This document shows, piece by piece, positions 29,390 to 37,951 of a stretch of 64,000 bases of DNA. A program made the translations under genes and the position numbers. Positions within the stretch are counted from its first letter, which is position 1. Every line of letters begins with the position of its first letter. Source of the DNA: Porphyromonas circumdentaria (GTDB lineage Bacteria; Bacteroidota; Bacteroidia; Bacteroidales; Porphyromonadaceae); NCBI RefSeq assembly GCF_900167105.1, contig NZ_FUXE01000007.1, positions 1-64,000 of the forward strand, written 5' to 3'. The notes under the pieces were generated by a model. That model had not been told where the DNA came from. It ran no database searches and saw nothing but the letters and a program-made list of their open reading frames with translations.

Positions 29390-29418
29390 CAAAGGTACAC
29401 TTAAATATCTAATAACAA
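29390..29418 (-). promoter_or_regulatory. aspA promoter
   Basis: On the minus strand, TTG (29416-29418), an 18-base gap and TACCTTTG (29390-29397), about 57 bases before the aspA ATG. Confidence 0.65.
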
Positions 29419-29469
29419 CGCTCTTAGCAATAAATAAGAATTTTCTATTCATCTGCATATAAATAAAGA

Positions 29470-29502
29470 GAAGTAGTATCTCCTTGACGCAGATACTACT
29501 TC
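29470..29502 (-). terminator. mdh terminator
   Basis: Perfect 12-bp stem, GAAGTAGTATCT (29470-29481) with AGATACTACTTC (29491-29502), followed on the minus strand by a T-rich stretch. It lies 28 bases after the mdh stop. Confidence 0.75.
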
Positions 29503-29529
29503 CCCTATTTTGTCAGGCTCTGTGCCCTA

Positions 29530-30531
29530 TTACTTTAGGTTGGGATTTACCTTATTCCATTCAGCAACGGGAGGCAGAATACCCATATCAATAACCTGAT
29601 CGCGCAACGCACAAAGATGTTGATAGCTTTGATCCAAAAGTGCCAACTCCTCAGGGGTTCCCTTCATTTCGTGGCATACGACTCCCTCTTTGGTAATGTT
29701 GTTTTCCATAGCCATCATAATGTGGTTGTACTTTTCATTTGCCACATAGCATCCCGAAGGCTGCGTAAAAGGAGTTCCCCCCATAGCGGCTGCAATCATT
29801 TGCACCGATACATAAGAAGGACTTTGGAAGCTGGAGCGACCACGTAACTTAATGATATTAGCTCCCCCCTTAACCACTCTCTCTTTTAGAGCTGCCCACT
29901 CCTCATTAGAGAGTTTATCACTACCAATCAGAGAGGTAAGAGGCGTACCTTCTACCTGCGCTGTAGAAGCAAAAACAGCCATCATCTCTCCATGACCTCC
30001 ATAAGTACGACAATTGGTTACTTTGCTTTGGAGCACTCCGAAGTGCTTTGCCAACTCACTTTGTAGACGAGTGGTATCTAAAGCAGCCAGTGTGGTTACT
30101 TGAGATGGTTTCAGGCCAGAGTGAACAAGGGTTACAAGCCCCGTAATATCGGCAGGGTTGAAAATAATCGTTACATGCTGTACATCAGGACAATAACGTT
30201 TGATATTACGACCCAACTCGGCTGCGATTTCGGAGTTCCCTCTCAATAAATCTTCACGAGTCATACCCTCTTTGCGAGGTGCTCCACCAGCAGAAACGAT
30301 ATACTTTGCTCCTGTAAAAGCCTTTTCAATACTATCTGTAAAGGTAATGTTCAGCCCCTCGAAACCGCAGTGACGCATCTCCTCGGCTACCCCTTCCAAT
30401 CCTTGGATGAAGGGGTCATAGAGGCAAATATTAGGTGTAAGACGCATCATCGCTGCCGTCTGTGCCATATTGGAGCCAATCATACCAGCAGCTCCAACAA
30501 AAACCAATTTATCTTCCGTCAAGAAACTCAT
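29530..30531 (-). CDS. mdh: malate dehydrogenase
   Basis: NAD-dependent oxidoreductase of the lactate/malate dehydrogenase family (333 residues). The nucleotide-binding loop is VFVGAAGMIGSNM, substrate-binding arginines lie in APRKEGMTREDLLRGN, and the catalytic His is in YGGHGEMM. An Arg rather than Gln at the specificity loop favours malate. It interconverts oxaloacetate and malate next to aspA in the reductive branch to fumarate and succinate. It has its own promoter and terminator. Confidence 0.9.
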   Translation of the reverse strand: MSFLTEDKLVFVGAAGMIGSNMAQTAAMMRLTPNICLYDPFIQGLEGVAEEMRHCGFEGLNITFTDSIEKAFTGAKYIVSAGGAPRKEGMTREDLLRGNSEIAAELGRNIKRYCPDVQHVTIIFNPADITGLVTLVHSGLKPSQVTTLAALDTTRLQSELAKHFGVLQSKVTNCRTYGGHGEMMAVFASTAQVEGTPLTSLIGSDKLSNEEWAALKERVVKGGANIIKLRGRSSFQSPSYVSVQMIAAAMGGTPFTQPSGCYVANEKYNHIMMAMENNITKEGVVCHEMKGTPEELALLDQSYQHLCALRDQVIDMGILPPVAEWNKVNPNLK

Positions 30532-30606
30532 AGTTTTTCTATTTAAATTATTTACATATTCTCCCCTTTGTTTATCCAGTTATCGCATAATTACCAGGGA
30601 CTTGGA

Positions 30607-30638
30607 CAAAGATACTCCTTTTCATCCATCTTTACAAA
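30607..30638 (-). promoter_or_regulatory. mdh promoter
   Basis: On the minus strand, TTTG (30635-30638), a 20-base gap and TATCTTTG (30607-30614). A full consensus match 76 bases from the mdh start. Confidence 0.7.
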
Positions 30639-30793
30639 CGAAAAGTTTTGGGAGTAAACATACATCTTTTCTCATCTATCTATCCTTTGGTTTAGCTCTT
30701 TAATTAGAAGTTTTTGCCTTAAACAAGCACAAGACTTTTAGAAAAACATTTCAGAAAAACAATATGATGTCGCATTAGAATGGTAAAATTTAT

Positions 30794-30801
30794 TATTTTT
30801 G
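30794..30801 (+). promoter_or_regulatory. -7 box of the cleaved-adhesin T9SS gene
   Basis: TATTTTTG matches TAnnTTTG, 34 bases before the ATG at 30836. No obvious -33 TTG is present. Confidence 0.45.
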
Positions 30802-30835
30802 GAGCAGGCATTTTTATAATAAGTATTTGGATATT

Positions 30836-33800
30836 ATGATTAAAGAGAACTTCTTTCGATTAGTAGGAGTGCTCTTGGTACAGTTACTTCTTTTTACCGT
30901 ACCCATGAGTGCTCAGAAAAAATCACCCCAGAGTAATGGAAAAAAAGTTACTTCAAAAACCCCCTTGAGAGTATTACCAGAGGATGGAGTTAAGGCCAAT
31001 CATCTACATTGGAACGATTACCAAAGACTACAAAAGGCAGGGGTAATGTTTTTTGATAGTACACCATCTCTGCAAAGTGGAGGACTCCGAACCAACGTCA
31101 ATGATCTACTGTACAACGAAGAGTTTCAAACTTCGGCAGGGTTTGGAAAGATGACAATCATTGATGCCAATAATGACGGCAACACATGGATGTACAACAT
31201 GCAAGAAAAATATATCCTGTACAACTACAATCTTTCAGAAGCTGATGAATGGGCTATAACCCCGAGCATTAACCTTGTTGCGGGACGACTTTATTACGTT
31301 GGTTGTACGGTAAATGCAGGTAGCCTTTATGACTCGGAGCACATGGAGGCTAAATGGGGCAAAAGCCCAACAGTAGCTGGGTTATCTAACGAGTTAATTC
31401 CTGAAGTCGAGATATATGACACTACCCCAAAAACCTATGAAAAAGAGGTGCTTATCGAGACTACGGACAACTACTTCTTCGGGTTTCATGCGACCAGTAG
31501 AGCCAATAAATACCAACTACACTTGAGAAAGATCTACATCAAAGCAGGTCCCCTTGTAACCTCTCCAGACAAGGTTAGTGAACTTAAGATCACTCCTGAC
31601 CCCACGGGGTTAAATAGGGCAAAAATTGCTTTCAAGGCTCCTACTCAAGCTATCAACGGGACTGCCCTCACCAACCTTACCCGCATTAGTATATTTAGAG
31701 GCAATCAAGAGATCAAATCTTTTGCGAACCCTGCTCCTGGAAGTCTTCTTGAGCATGAAGACATACACGCTAAAAACGGAATAAACGTATATACAGTTAT
31801 TACTTATAGTGGTACAGAAGAGGGGCGTAAAACACAAGCCTCTGCACGTGTAGGAGTAGACCGACCACAAAGTCCCGAAAAATTCAAGGCCTACGATGAA
31901 GAGACAAAAATACGTTTTACTTGGGATGCTGTGAGCGAGCAAGGGGAAACAGGAGGTTGGGTTAATCCCGAAACCGTCAACTATGAGATTCGCGCAATGA
32001 ATCAAGATGGCGAACCTGGAGAGCTCGTTGCCGTAGTAACCAAAGAAACCACCCATACACTCGAGATGAACCCCAATCAAGGAGAACAAAATCTTGCTAC
32101 TTGGTATCTTGCCGCCAGCAATGCTGCAGGAACCAGTGATAATGCCTACACCTACCTCTTGATGGGCGAAGCCTATAAAGTGCCTTTTATGGAGAGTTTC
32201 CCCGAAACAAACTATGAAACGGTGGTTTGGATCAATAAAAACAGCAAACAATCCTTTACTATCATCGACTATGACCATGCAGATGGCGACGGTGGTTCCT
32301 TAGCTTTCAAGGCAGATAACAATAGAGAGTGGAGTGCTATCAACTTTGGGAAAATTACCCTTAAGAATACTCAAAAGCCCTATTTGGTATTCTATCACAA
32401 GTGCTCCGAAGAGAAGCCCGTGCGCATGGAAGTTATTGGCAAAAAGCCCAATGGTGAAGAGGTAATTTTAGAAACGATAGATTATAGCACTACAAAAGTT
32501 CCTCAGTGGACAATGAAACGAGTAAGTCTCGAGAGCTTAAAAGGCGAGCGTTACGTTATGCCCCGCTTTAAGGCCTACGGGCAAGCAGGAGTACAACTCT
32601 CTCTGGATGCTATCTCTGTCATAGATCTACCTAAACGCGACCTCGCTTTGGAACTCTTTACGCCCAAAAAGATTGTTAAAGGAGAGCCTTTTTCTGTCAG
32701 CACAGTAGTCAAGTGTTTGGGAGAGGAGTTAGTATCTGACTACACTGTTACTGTTTACATTGATGGTAAGGAAGTAAAACAACTGAACGTTAAAGCACCC
32801 TTTAATACATTCGGAGAAATCCAAACTATCGTTTTCGATGGACTTCAAATAGATGGTGTAGCAGGAGAAACCGCTCAAATAAAAGCTATTGTGACGACAG
32901 AAAACGACGGCAATGCTTCGAACGACAATGAAGTAAAAAATATAACTCTGCTCACCTCTACTCTACCCTCTGCAACTGCTCTCAAGGCACAAAATAAAGA
33001 GGGTAAGGTACGCCTCTCATGGCAAGCCCCCGCCTCTAATTCCGTACTTATTACAGAAAGCTTTGAGGACTATAGCCCTTGGCTCACCCAGTTTGGCAAA
33101 TGGACTACCGTGAATGGTAAAGAAGAAGCTACGGCAGGGGCTCTATTCAAGAGAACAACCTATCCATTGCAGGGTACACCGTTCGCTTTCTGTGTAATGA
33201 ATCCAAGTGCAATTTCTCCAGAGTGCTTGCGTCTTTTCCCCGAGATGTCGCCCCGTACGGGAGATCAATACGCAGCAAGTATCTACGAGTTTATAAACTC
33301 CGAGATTGTAGATGCAGACGAATGGCTTATCAGCCCTCTTTTGTCGGGCGAGAAACAGACAATAAGCCTTTGGGTACTGAATCAAAAATCTGGTTCTAAG
33401 CCTTATCCCGAAACGTATGACTTGCTCTTTTCGAAAACAGACAAGAATATCGCTTCTTTTGAGAAGTTGGGAGAAAGTCGTGTCGTTTCTGGCGTTGTTT
33501 GGGAAGAGGTACGTGTGGAAGTGCCCGAGGGAGCACGCTACTTTGCCCTCCACCGTATCACAGGAAAAAAAGACACCTATATGATGGGAATAGACGATAT
33601 TACCTTCAAGGCTTCTGCTGGTACGATCACGGGATACAAGGTATATCGCAACAATCAACTTCTCAGCACACTCGAGGGCGAGGCTACGACCTCTTTTGAA
33701 ACCGACTATGTGAAAGGCGAGGAAACGTATGCAGTAACCGTTCTCTTCGACAATGGCATCGAATCGGCTCCTGTGTATGTAACCGTTCCTACCCATATAG

Positions 33801-33937
33801 AAGCTATTTTGAAAGAAGAGGGTCGTGCTGATATTTACACAATAGATGGTCGCCTAATCCGCCGTAATGCAACGGATGCGGAGGGGCTTCCAGCGGGTAT
33901 CTATATTGTAAACAATAGAAAATGTATCGTTCGTTAA
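30836..33937 (+). CDS. large T9SS-secreted protein with cleaved-adhesin domains
   Basis: 1033-residue secreted protein. A signal peptide (about 1-26, VGVLLVQLLLFTVPMSAQ) is followed by an adhesin-like jelly-roll (about 75-230). Fibronectin-type repeats (about 240-450), a cleaved-adhesin-type domain (about 455-620), a CARDB/Ig-like spacer (about 625-720) and a second cleaved-adhesin domain (about 735-915) come next. A short T9SS C-terminal domain ends the protein (IYTIDGRLIRR, LPAGIYIVNNRKCIV). This resembles the haemagglutinin/adhesin parts of gingipains without a protease domain. I choose ATG 30836 over an in-frame TTG at 30827. A binding role is inferred. Confidence 0.83.
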   Translation: MIKENFFRLVGVLLVQLLLFTVPMSAQKKSPQSNGKKVTSKTPLRVLPEDGVKANHLHWNDYQRLQKAGVMFFDSTPSLQSGGLRTNVNDLLYNEEFQTSAGFGKMTIIDANNDGNTWMYNMQEKYILYNYNLSEADEWAITPSINLVAGRLYYVGCTVNAGSLYDSEHMEAKWGKSPTVAGLSNELIPEVEIYDTTPKTYEKEVLIETTDNYFFGFHATSRANKYQLHLRKIYIKAGPLVTSPDKVSELKITPDPTGLNRAKIAFKAPTQAINGTALTNLTRISIFRGNQEIKSFANPAPGSLLEHEDIHAKNGINVYTVITYSGTEEGRKTQASARVGVDRPQSPEKFKAYDEETKIRFTWDAVSEQGETGGWVNPETVNYEIRAMNQDGEPGELVAVVTKETTHTLEMNPNQGEQNLATWYLAASNAAGTSDNAYTYLLMGEAYKVPFMESFPETNYETVVWINKNSKQSFTIIDYDHADGDGGSLAFKADNNREWSAINFGKITLKNTQKPYLVFYHKCSEEKPVRMEVIGKKPNGEEVILETIDYSTTKVPQWTMKRVSLESLKGERYVMPRFKAYGQAGVQLSLDAISVIDLPKRDLALELFTPKKIVKGEPFSVSTVVKCLGEELVSDYTVTVYIDGKEVKQLNVKAPFNTFGEIQTIVFDGLQIDGVAGETAQIKAIVTTENDGNASNDNEVKNITLLTSTLPSATALKAQNKEGKVRLSWQAPASNSVLITESFEDYSPWLTQFGKWTTVNGKEEATAGALFKRTTYPLQGTPFAFCVMNPSAISPECLRLFPEMSPRTGDQYAASIYEFINSEIVDADEWLISPLLSGEKQTISLWVLNQKSGSKPYPETYDLLFSKTDKNIASFEKLGESRVVSGVVWEEVRVEVPEGARYFALHRITGKKDTYMMGIDDITFKASAGTITGYKVYRNNQLLSTLEGEATTSFETDYVKGEETYAVTVLFDNGIESAPVYVTVPTHIEAILKEEGRADIYTIDGRLIRRNATDAEGLPAGIYIVNNRKCIVR

Positions 33938-34049
33938 GTGTTGAGTTTCTCTGTAGAGTTCTTTCTTAGTAAAGACCTCTACGGGGCTTCGCCCCCTGGG
34001 GCTATAGGAAGGCTCCAACGGTAACGAAATTTCAAATACCATAATTTGT

Positions 34050-34092
34050 AAAGAAGGGCTTTGCCAAGATTCATTTGGCAAAGCCCTTCTTT
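34050..34092 (+). terminator. terminator-like perfect hairpin
   Basis: An 18-bp perfect stem, AAAGAAGGGCTTTGCCAA (34050-34067) with its inverted copy (34075-34092), around a 7-base loop. It lies about 110 bases after the T9SS gene and probably ends its transcript. Confidence 0.7.
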
Positions 34093-34284
34093 CTGGTCTG
34101 TTAGGATGTATAAAGTGGTAGTGTTCGGGATAATGTCTGAAAAATGTGCATACCTTTCCCTCTCCAATCTTTAGCATCGGAGAGAGAAAAAATAGGAAAC
34201 AGCAACTCCAATAAGCAGATTTTTCGCTACGTAAGCACCCTTTTAATGCGTTTATCACTTCAACTTTCTCGTTTCATCTTGTAC

Positions 34285-34381
34285 AATTCTCTATATTAAG
34301 ACTGAATATACATATACGCAACTTGAATATATATAAACGCAATCTAAATATACATATATTCAGATTGGGAATAGAGAAATA
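34285..34381. repeat. 97-bp dispersed element, copy C
   Basis: The left arm AATTCTCTATATT (34285-34297) is followed by 21-bp units at 34298, 34319, 34340 and 34361, with heptamers AAGACTG, CAACTTG, CAATCTA and CAGATTG. The right end AATAGAGAAAT pairs with the left arm. The T-to-C change in the left arm is matched by A-to-G on the right compared with copies B and D. Confidence 0.85.
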
Positions 34382-34692
34382 CACATAATGAAAGTAACTT
34401 TTACACCTATACAATCTGTTTTCTGAAAAGACTTAATCAGTTTATTTCCTCTTTACGAAAAAGGGTTAGGAAAAGTAGATAGATAGGGCGGACGAGCTTT
34501 TATGGATACAAAGCCTATCGAAAGAAGAGAAAAGAAGCATCGGCGTGTGAAGAGCTTCTTTGAAATATGCACCTCACATACAAGAAAGCAACCTCTCTGC
34601 TACGAATGGGCTATACTTAGCGAGAAAGGGTAAATAAAGGAAGCTCGGTTACTCGCTTTTTGAAACAGTATTAAAACGCGTGATATTCTTTT

Positions 34693-34956
34693 TCAAAGGA
34701 AAATATCTGTCGCTCCCCGCTCTTTGCCGATAATCTCTTTATTGAGCCAACGCTCCTGTCGAGAGGAAAATATGATAAGGCTATCCTCTTTTTTGTCCAT
34801 AATTTCGCTCGCCAATATCTTGAGTTCTTTGAGTTTGGCCTCCGATATCTCTCCCTCAAAAACGGAGTTCTGAATCCAGTTGAGATATTTGCGACAGAGT
34901 TTTAGCATCTTTGCCACACGCTTCTCCTTAATATCGTAAACTAAAATGATATACAT
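34693..34956 (-). CDS. cas2: CRISPR-associated endoribonuclease Cas2
   Basis: 87-residue ferredoxin-like protein that forms the spacer-integration complex with Cas1. It begins MYIILVYDI, with the conserved Asp at residue 8, and has the RRYLNWIQNSVFEGE-like Cas2 segment. I set the start at 34956, where the ATG overlaps the cas1 stop (TGATG), rather than further upstream inside cas1. It is the last gene of the cas6-cas4-cas1-cas2 set; no array follows it. Confidence 0.92.
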   Translation of the reverse strand: MYIILVYDIKEKRVAKMLKLCRKYLNWIQNSVFEGEISEAKLKELKILASEIMDKKEDSLIIFSSRQERWLNKEIIGKERGATDIFL

Positions 34957-35972
34957 CACCAATACATTTTGAAGGGTTGATACTCCTCTACTCCCAATAT
35001 ATCTTTGGCCAGTTTGTAACACTCCAATTTGACTAAGTGTTTATAACTAACTGAGCGATTTAGTTTGCGATGTTTTATAGTCTCTTGTAGTCGCTCCTCA
35101 AAAGCTTGCACAAAGAGTTTTTTGCCGTTATTGTTGAGGATGCAACGGTTGAGCTGTCGGTCGAAATGCTTTTCCTGTATAATCCTCTTGTTTAACACCT
35201 TAAATATCGTTCTGTCTACGAGTATCGGTTTGAAGATTTCGGAAATGTCCAAGCAGAGCGAATACCTCCTCTCTCCTGGAGTATGCAAGTAACTAATCGT
35301 AGGATTCAATTGAGTTTGATGAATAGCCTTAAGACAGAGCGAGTAACACATCATATTGCCAAAAGAGATGAGAGCATTTATCTCATTTTGTGGAGGCTGT
35401 TTACTGCGCGCCCCCATTTCAAAACTCTCTATAATGGTATTAAAAGCCGCATAATATAACTGTCGGATATTGCCCTCGATACCCATGAGAGCCTCGACGG
35501 AGGTAGAGGTTTCGATACAAGCAGCATACTTTTCGATGAGTTCAATGGTTGAGAGCAACTCTTTCCCTCGATTGTTGTAATAGGAGAGGTTCTTCTGTAT
35601 GTTGAAAGAAGCACCTGTGATGAATTTCTGTGCCAATAGCAAACGTCTCTTCTTATTCTTATGAGCAGCAGCTTGTGCTAATAGCATTTTACCCGAGAGG
35701 AGAGCGTCTCGAGGCATAAATGAGCCTGTATAGTTCTCATAATAATCGAAAAAATGAACGACTACACCTTGCTGCCCGAGAAAATTGTATAAACTGCTAT
35801 TAGCCTTTAATGAACCAAAAACGTAGAGTTCGTCAATATCTTCTATCGGGAGGTATCTTGCAGGTCCTGGGGTGTATTTGTCTTCTCCCAACTCCTCATA
35901 GGGGGTAAACTTCAACGTATTGTCTTTTCGCTCCAATTCGCCTGGGTTGAATAGATAGTAACTCTTCTTCAT
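34956..35972 (-). CDS. cas1: CRISPR-associated endonuclease Cas1
   Basis: 338-residue integrase of the adaptation complex. The metal-binding catalytic set is intact: Glu166 (MGIEGNIRQLYY), His230 (SYLHTPGERR) and Asp242 (SLCLDISEIFKP). The sequence type matches Cas1 of type I-B and related systems. The start at 35972 is chosen because its ATG overlaps the cas4 stop (ATGA). It is tightly coupled to cas4 and cas2, which together would select, trim and insert spacers. Confidence 0.95.
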   Translation of the reverse strand: MKKSYYLFNPGELERKDNTLKFTPYEELGEDKYTPGPARYLPIEDIDELYVFGSLKANSSLYNFLGQQGVVVHFFDYYENYTGSFMPRDALLSGKMLLAQAAAHKNKKRRLLLAQKFITGASFNIQKNLSYYNNRGKELLSTIELIEKYAACIETSTSVEALMGIEGNIRQLYYAAFNTIIESFEMGARSKQPPQNEINALISFGNMMCYSLCLKAIHQTQLNPTISYLHTPGERRYSLCLDISEIFKPILVDRTIFKVLNKRIIQEKHFDRQLNRCILNNNGKKLFVQAFEERLQETIKHRKLNRSVSYKHLVKLECYKLAKDILGVEEYQPFKMYW

Positions 35973-36481
35973 GCTTCTTCTTCTCCACAGTAACAAAATT
36001 CATAATAGCTACAGTTGCGACAAAAACTTCGCTTTATAAGTGGGGGACAGACTTCACTTGAGGCAATACGAGTTATGTCGGCCTCCATCTGCACAATGTG
36101 CTCTCGGTCTATGTCGCTTAGAAATATGCACTCTTTCTTTCGCAGAGCAGGGTACTCCAATATGCCAGAAACGCCCTCTATTCCATTGCGCTCGAAAACA
36201 TAGATATAGTATTTGAGTTGCCACTCGTGTGCCTTTTCTATTTTGTTGGATTTCTTTATCTCGTGTATAATGTGTTCTTTAGGATCGTAGAAATCGACCT
36301 TTATCCCATCTATAGCAACCTCTTCATATTTTACAGAACGCTGAGGATAACTTTGCTCATGAATGAGCTTACCCTCATATACAAGGTCTGAAGTGTGTTC
36401 GAAACTAATCTGATTGGAAAATAGCCATAGCTTTCTGTGGCAGACCTGATAGTAATTGAAATGTGTTCCCGTGATAATCAT
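35969..36481 (-). CDS. cas4: CRISPR-associated exonuclease Cas4
   Basis: 170-residue RecB-like nuclease that trims prespacers. Iron-sulfur ligands are Cys14 and the C-terminal cluster Cys154, Cys157 and Cys163; nuclease residues are Asp63, Glu74 and Lys76 (HEIKKS) with Gln88 in motif III. All expected residues are present, so it appears functional. It precedes and overlaps cas1. A 117-bp gap separates it from cas6, where type I-B effector genes (cas8b, cas7, cas5, cas3) would normally be found. Confidence 0.93.
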   Translation of the reverse strand: MIITGTHFNYYQVCHRKLWLFSNQISFEHTSDLVYEGKLIHEQSYPQRSVKYEEVAIDGIKVDFYDPKEHIIHEIKKSNKIEKAHEWQLKYYIYVFERNGIEGVSGILEYPALRKKECIFLSDIDREHIVQMEADITRIASSEVCPPLIKRSFCRNCSYYEFCYCGEEEA

Positions 36482-36598
36482 ATTCTATTGTAAAGGGTAC
36501 TCGCTCTATAAATAAAACTTTGTTTTGAAGATTCTCGCAAAGCCTTTCCAATAGTTAATATGGTATCTAAACTCATAAATAGGGTTTCTTTAATTGTT

Positions 36599-37378
36599 TC
36601 ACAATATGCGTACACAACCAAAGCCTTGTGAGCACTCCTCTCCTACTCCACTTGCATATAAGATGTGCATCAAGTCCACAGGGGCTTTCACTCGAAAGCG
36701 ACACATAAACCCTTTCACTTTCGTCTCATAAGGAGTATTCGCCTTGACTTTGATAAGTGCAGATTTGGGAATATTTAGAGGTTCAAATTCAAAAAAGTCC
36801 TCTCCAGAATAGGTTTTATTGTGATAAGCTTCATAACGATTGAGCAAACCATATCGAATAGCTTCTCGCGCCTTTTCATGCAAAGGGGATATGTACTCTG
36901 TACTCAAGTCTTCCCTACGCATTCGCAAGCAGATCGGAGACAATGTCTCAAAACGCATTTCGGAAGAGAGTGAGGGAGAGAGGAGTGCCTCTATATTTTG
37001 CACTTTGAATTGAACAGAAGAGTACTTATCGCCAATCTCAAAGACTTGATTCAAAAATATACCTTGGATAAACTTACTCGTACTATTCTCAGGAAGAAAG
37101 GAGAGTTCCCATTCAACCTTATCACTTAATATCTCAAGCCTTGCGCTCTCTTTTATGAGACGAAACTTTTCGGGATAAAGTCGGGAAAAACAAAAAAGCT
37201 TGAATTTTTTCTGATTATGTATCCCCATAAAGCCATTATTGTGCAACCACTCCGTATAGGTTTGATCGGATCGGGACAATATCTTGTATATAGCAGCAGA
37301 GAGTTCGTACTGATAGTTTAGAGGCAAAAGATTGCCGTATGCAGCCTTATTAACCTGTAAAGATATTTTGAACCTCAT
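36599..37378 (-). CDS. cas6: CRISPR-associated endoribonuclease Cas6
   Basis: 259-residue RAMP-fold endoribonuclease that cuts pre-crRNA within repeats. The N-terminus (MRFKISLQVNKAAYG, then LPLNYQYELSAAIYKIL with a typical helix) and the C-terminal glycine-rich loop GVGEECSQGFGCVRIL are diagnostic. The catalytic His cannot be named with confidence; a His is present in the WLHNNGFMGIH segment. It is first in the minus-strand cas set. A -7 box (TACATTTG, 37410-37417) lies upstream. Confidence 0.88.
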   Translation of the reverse strand: MRFKISLQVNKAAYGNLLPLNYQYELSAAIYKILSRSDQTYTEWLHNNGFMGIHNQKKFKLFCFSRLYPEKFRLIKESARLEILSDKVEWELSFLPENSTSKFIQGIFLNQVFEIGDKYSSVQFKVQNIEALLSPSLSSEMRFETLSPICLRMRREDLSTEYISPLHEKAREAIRYGLLNRYEAYHNKTYSGEDFFEFEPLNIPKSALIKVKANTPYETKVKGFMCRFRVKAPVDLMHILYASGVGEECSQGFGCVRIL

Positions 37379-37409
37379 CTATGTATTGTTTTTTATTTAC
37401 AACTGTTCG

Positions 37410-37417
37410 CAAATGTA
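37410..37417 (-). promoter_or_regulatory. -7 box upstream of cas6
   Basis: TACATTTG on the minus strand matches TAnnTTTG, 31 bases before the cas6 ATG; no clear -33 element. Confidence 0.45.
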
Positions 37418-37662
37418 CAAAAATAGAGGCTTAATTTAATGGATATTATTTTTCATATTATTTTCGTACTATCTTATTTCTGTTTTTAGTCAAAAATAAA
37501 GTTTACACCTACAAAAAAACAATTCTTTCTATTGACTCATGTTTTTTGAAGGGAGTTTTCAAAAGAGAGAAAAAAGGGAATCAACTTCTGGGAAAGCTTA
37601 CTTTGAATAAAGACTTGCTTTTTCCTTGATTTTTAGAGGATAGAACATTTGATTACACGTAA

Positions 37663-37770
37663 TAGTGTCCCCAAAAAGAGGATAAGCTCAAGGTTTTTAT
37701 CTTTCGAGTTAGAACAATATAAGCCTCACAAAAACTGTTTTTATGAAGCTTAGATTTTGGGGAGACACTA
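37663..37770. mobile_element. MITE-like element with terminal inverted repeats
   Basis: 108-bp element with ends TAGTGTCCCCAAAA (37663-37676) and TTTTGGGGAGACACTA (37755-37770). The right end, inverted, is TAGTGTCTCCCCAAAA, so the arms match except for a CT indel, and similarity continues inward around TAAGCT. It has no coding capacity. Target duplication is not evident. The ends look like those of an insertion sequence, but I cannot name the family. Confidence 0.6.
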
Positions 37771-37824
37771 CCATTCTTAAGGCTCTTAATAGCCCAAAGC
37801 GAGTTCAAAAGAATATATACATAA

Positions 37825-37864
37825 GAAAGCTCCCTTCTATACTTTTGTCTAGAAGGGAGCTTTC
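37825..37864 (-). terminator. terminator of the SRP RNA-tRNA-Thr unit
   Basis: Perfect 15-bp stem, GAAAGCTCCCTTCTA (37825-37839) with TAGAAGGGAGCTTTC (37850-37864), 9 bases past the tRNA 3' end and followed on the minus strand by a moderately T-rich tract. Confidence 0.75.
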
Positions 37865-37873
37865 ACTTACCTG

Positions 37874-37947
37874 AGCCTCTTGTCGGATTCGAACCAACGA
37901 CCCCGAGATTACAAATCACGTGCTCTGGCCAACTGAGCTAAAGAGGC
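37874..37947 (-). tRNA. tRNA-Thr (anticodon TGT)
   Basis: On the minus strand the acceptor GCCTCTT pairs with AAGAGGC, the D arm has AGCTCAGTTGGCCAGAGC, the anticodon loop TTTGTAA carries TGT (reads ACA), and the T arm has GGTTCGAATCC. Discriminator T; CCA is not encoded. It begins 4 bases after the predicted SRP RNA 3' end. Confidence 0.96.
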
Positions 37948-37951
37948 ATAT

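Larger units (their letters stand above)
33938..34692. other. 755-bp intergenic gap
   Basis: Holds a small GGGGC/GCCCC hairpin near 33980, a strong terminator (34050-34092) and copy C of the 97-bp element (34285-34381). The last 300 bases before cas2, where an array would normally sit, show no CRISPR repeats. Confidence 0.6.
37379..37873. other. 495-bp intergenic region upstream of cas6
   Basis: Very AT-rich near cas6. Holds the cas6 -7 box (37410-37417), the MITE-like element (37663-37770) and the tRNA-Thr terminator (37825-37864). No CRISPR repeats are seen. Confidence 0.6.

Noticed and set aside
30827-30835. TTG start for the cleaved-adhesin protein
   Set aside because: ATG 30836 directly precedes a good signal peptide; the TTG adds three residues without benefit.
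31610-32278. 222-residue minus-strand open frame inside the cleaved-adhesin gene
   Set aside because: Antisense shadow of a clear T9SS protein; no recognisable domain or start signal.
34382-34692. CRISPR array next to cas2
   Set aside because: No direct repeats of 28-37 bases with regular spacing are visible here or upstream of cas6. A single GTTTTAAT...TTTC-like stretch near 34660-34680 resembles part of some repeats, but it is isolated.
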